Below, one piece after another: positions 3,966 through 5,060 of a stretch of DNA of 5,060 nucleotides. Each line of letters opens with the position of its first letter. Position 1 is the first letter of the stretch. Source of the DNA: an uncultured Collinsella sp. Lineage in GTDB: Bacteria; Actinomycetota; Coriobacteriia; Coriobacteriales; Coriobacteriaceae. The stretch covers positions 1-5,060 of the forward strand of contig URZB01000132.1 in NCBI GenBank assembly GCA_900552295.1, in the 5' to 3' direction. Both the position numbers and the translations under genes were made by a program. The notes under the pieces were generated by a model. That model had not been told where the DNA came from, did not search any database, and saw only the letters and a program-made list of their open reading frames with translations.

Positions 3966-5060
3966 GTGTCTGATCAACAGCAAGAAAACGAAATAACGAC
4001 GACGCAAGCCGCTCCCGCTGCACCGGTTGCGTTGGACCAGGTCGCGGCGCCCGCGCAAGCCTCGGCTCCTGAGACGCCTAAGGCTGCTTCGACGCCTACG
4101 CCTTCAGCGGCTGAGAAGGCCGTGCCTGCAACTGGTGAGGAGGCTGCTCCGGCAAAGCCCAAGCGTACGCGCCGCACGGTCAAGCCTGCCACTGACGGCG
4201 AGGAGGTCACCAAGCCCAAGCGCCGTACCACGCGCACGACGCGCGCCAAGCGCACCGTTGCAGCTGACTCCTCGGCGCCGATTTCCGATGAGGTCGCGCA
4301 GGCACGTGCGTTGGCGCAGATTAGCGAGGCTCAGGTGGTGCGCGCCCGCCGTCGTGCTGCCGAGCGCGAGGCCGCGGCTCTGACCGAGCTTGCAGCTCCG
4401 TCTGTGCCCGAGACGCCTGCCGCCGACCAGCCGACCGAGAAGCCGGTACCGCGCACACGCCGTCGCACGGCTGCTAAGGCCGAGCAGGTTGCCGATCAGG
4501 TAACCCCCGAGCTCACTGAGGCTTCGGTCCGTTCCGCGGCAGGGGAGGGCACATCGCCTGTTGAGCCCGCTGCGTCTGTCGAGGCCAGCGAAGTTCCCGT
4601 TGTCGATCCGGCTTTGCGCCCGCACCGTCGCGGTCGCAAGCCCAAGGCCTTCGTCGAGGCAGAGAAGGCCGCAGCCGCAGCTGCAGCCGCTCGGGATGCT
4701 GCGGCGACCGCCGAGTCTGCAACCGCCGCCGACGCGCCCGTCCAGGATGCTACGACTTCCGAGGCCGCTCCCGCCGATGTCGAGCCCGCCGACGTCCGTC
4801 CTGGTCGCAGCCATCGTACTGCTGCTAAGCGCACGTCCAAGGCCAAGGCTGCCAAGAAGGGTGTGTCCGAGGATTCCGCCGAGACGACCGCCGATGCATC
4901 GACTGATGCTGCCGAGCCCCAAGACGTCGAACAGCCTGCGTCTGAGAAGCCCAAGCGCGGTCGTAAGAAGTCCGCTAAGGCCAAGGCGTCCGAGCAGCAG
5001 GCCGAGGCCGAGCTGCAGGGCGATTCCAAGGCCGAGGCCAGCGATGATACTGTGGCCAAT
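3966..5060 (+). CDS. rho: Probable transcription termination factor Rho, disordered N-terminal extension (partial, runs off right edge)
   Basis: The frame opens at GTG (MSDQQQENEI) and stays open for 365 codons to the window edge. An in-frame TGA at 3954-3956 limits the start, and GTG is the first plausible initiator after it. The Shine-Dalgarno is weak (AGAAAG at 3947-3952, 13 bases upstream). The visible protein is low complexity, rich in Ala, Pro, Glu, Lys and Arg. Basic patches occur near residues 64-73 (KPKRTRRTVK), 83-96, 126-134, 159-171, 219-227 (PHRRGRKPK), 278-298 and 328-340 (KPKRGRKKSAKAK), separated by acidic or alanine-rich linkers. Residues 108-142 look helical. Actinobacterial Rho proteins carry long, basic, RNA-binding N-terminal insertions, and argS and rho share a neighbourhood in mycobacteria (argS-lysA-thrA-thrC-thrB-rho). 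None of the Rho ATPase core is visible, so IF-2, an RNase E/G-type protein or a histone-like protein remains possible. That the frame is coding is much surer than the name. Confidence 0.65.
   Translation, partial: MSDQQQENEITTTQAAPAAPVALDQVAAPAQASAPETPKAASTPTPSAAEKAVPATGEEAAPAKPKRTRRTVKPATDGEEVTKPKRRTTRTTRAKRTVAADSSAPISDEVAQARALAQISEAQVVRARRRAAEREAAALTELAAPSVPETPAADQPTEKPVPRTRRRTAAKAEQVADQVTPELTEASVRSAAGEGTSPVEPAASVEASEVPVVDPALRPHRRGRKPKAFVEAEKAAAAAAAARDAAATAESATAADAPVQDATTSEAAPADVEPADVRPGRSHRTAAKRTSKAKAAKKGVSEDSAETTADASTDAAEPQDVEQPASEKPKRGRKKSAKAKASEQQAEAELQGDSKAEASDDTVAN

Noticed and set aside
4027..4383. 118-residue plus-strand Arg/Leu/Pro-rich frame
   Set aside because: It is an out-of-frame overlap of the long open frame from 3966. 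Its extreme Arg/Leu content is a frame-shift artefact of GC-rich codons.
4104..4922. 272-residue minus-strand frame rich in Gly, Leu, Arg and Ser
   Set aside because: It is antisense to the Ala/Lys/Arg-rich Rho-like frame. Its low-complexity composition follows from that repeat-like codon use. The same applies to the minus-strand frame at 4496-5059.

Overview
The window looks like chromosomal DNA of a moderately high-GC actinobacterium. The best guess is class Coriobacteriia, with a Collinsella-like genome. The clues are GC-rich third positions, a CarD-family regulator, a long actinobacterial-style arginyl-tRNA synthetase, and an argS neighbour that looks like the extended N-terminus of transcription terminator Rho. 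The genus is inference from pattern recognition and was not tested by a search.

Layout: two minus-strand genes lie on the left. Positions 38-637 encode an HD-domain phosphohydrolase-like protein and 755-1240 encode a CarD/CdnL-type RNA polymerase-binding regulator. Each is followed, in its own direction of transcription, by a copy of the same palindromic element (1-33, cut by the window edge, and 699-742). That element can act as an intrinsic terminator and is probably a dispersed genomic repeat. A 342-bp divergent region (1241-1582) carries candidate promoters for the CarD gene leftwards and argS rightwards. argS (1583-3436) is complete and ends at a strong intrinsic terminator (3483-3515).

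Positions 3437-3965 hold no convincing gene. They contain nested inverted repeats (3508-3709) that look like a dispersed or mobile-derived element. Next come a candidate extended -10 promoter near 3816 and a leader of about 138 nt with several small hairpins and mutually exclusive pairings. A reading frame then opens at a GTG codon (3966) and runs without a stop off the right edge. It encodes 365 residues of low-complexity sequence rich in Ala, Glu, Lys and Arg, with repeated basic patches. I read it as the disordered N-terminal extension of Rho, because argS and rho lie in the same neighbourhood in other Actinobacteria. The conserved Rho core lies outside the window, so this remains a probable call.

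Functionally the window is mostly information processing: tRNA charging (ArgS), transcription initiation (CarD family) and probably transcription termination (Rho), plus one HD hydrolase of unknown substrate. The points most worth a second look are the nested inverted repeats, the leader of the Rho-like gene, the basic-patch extension itself, and a CarD protein with no tryptophan at all.
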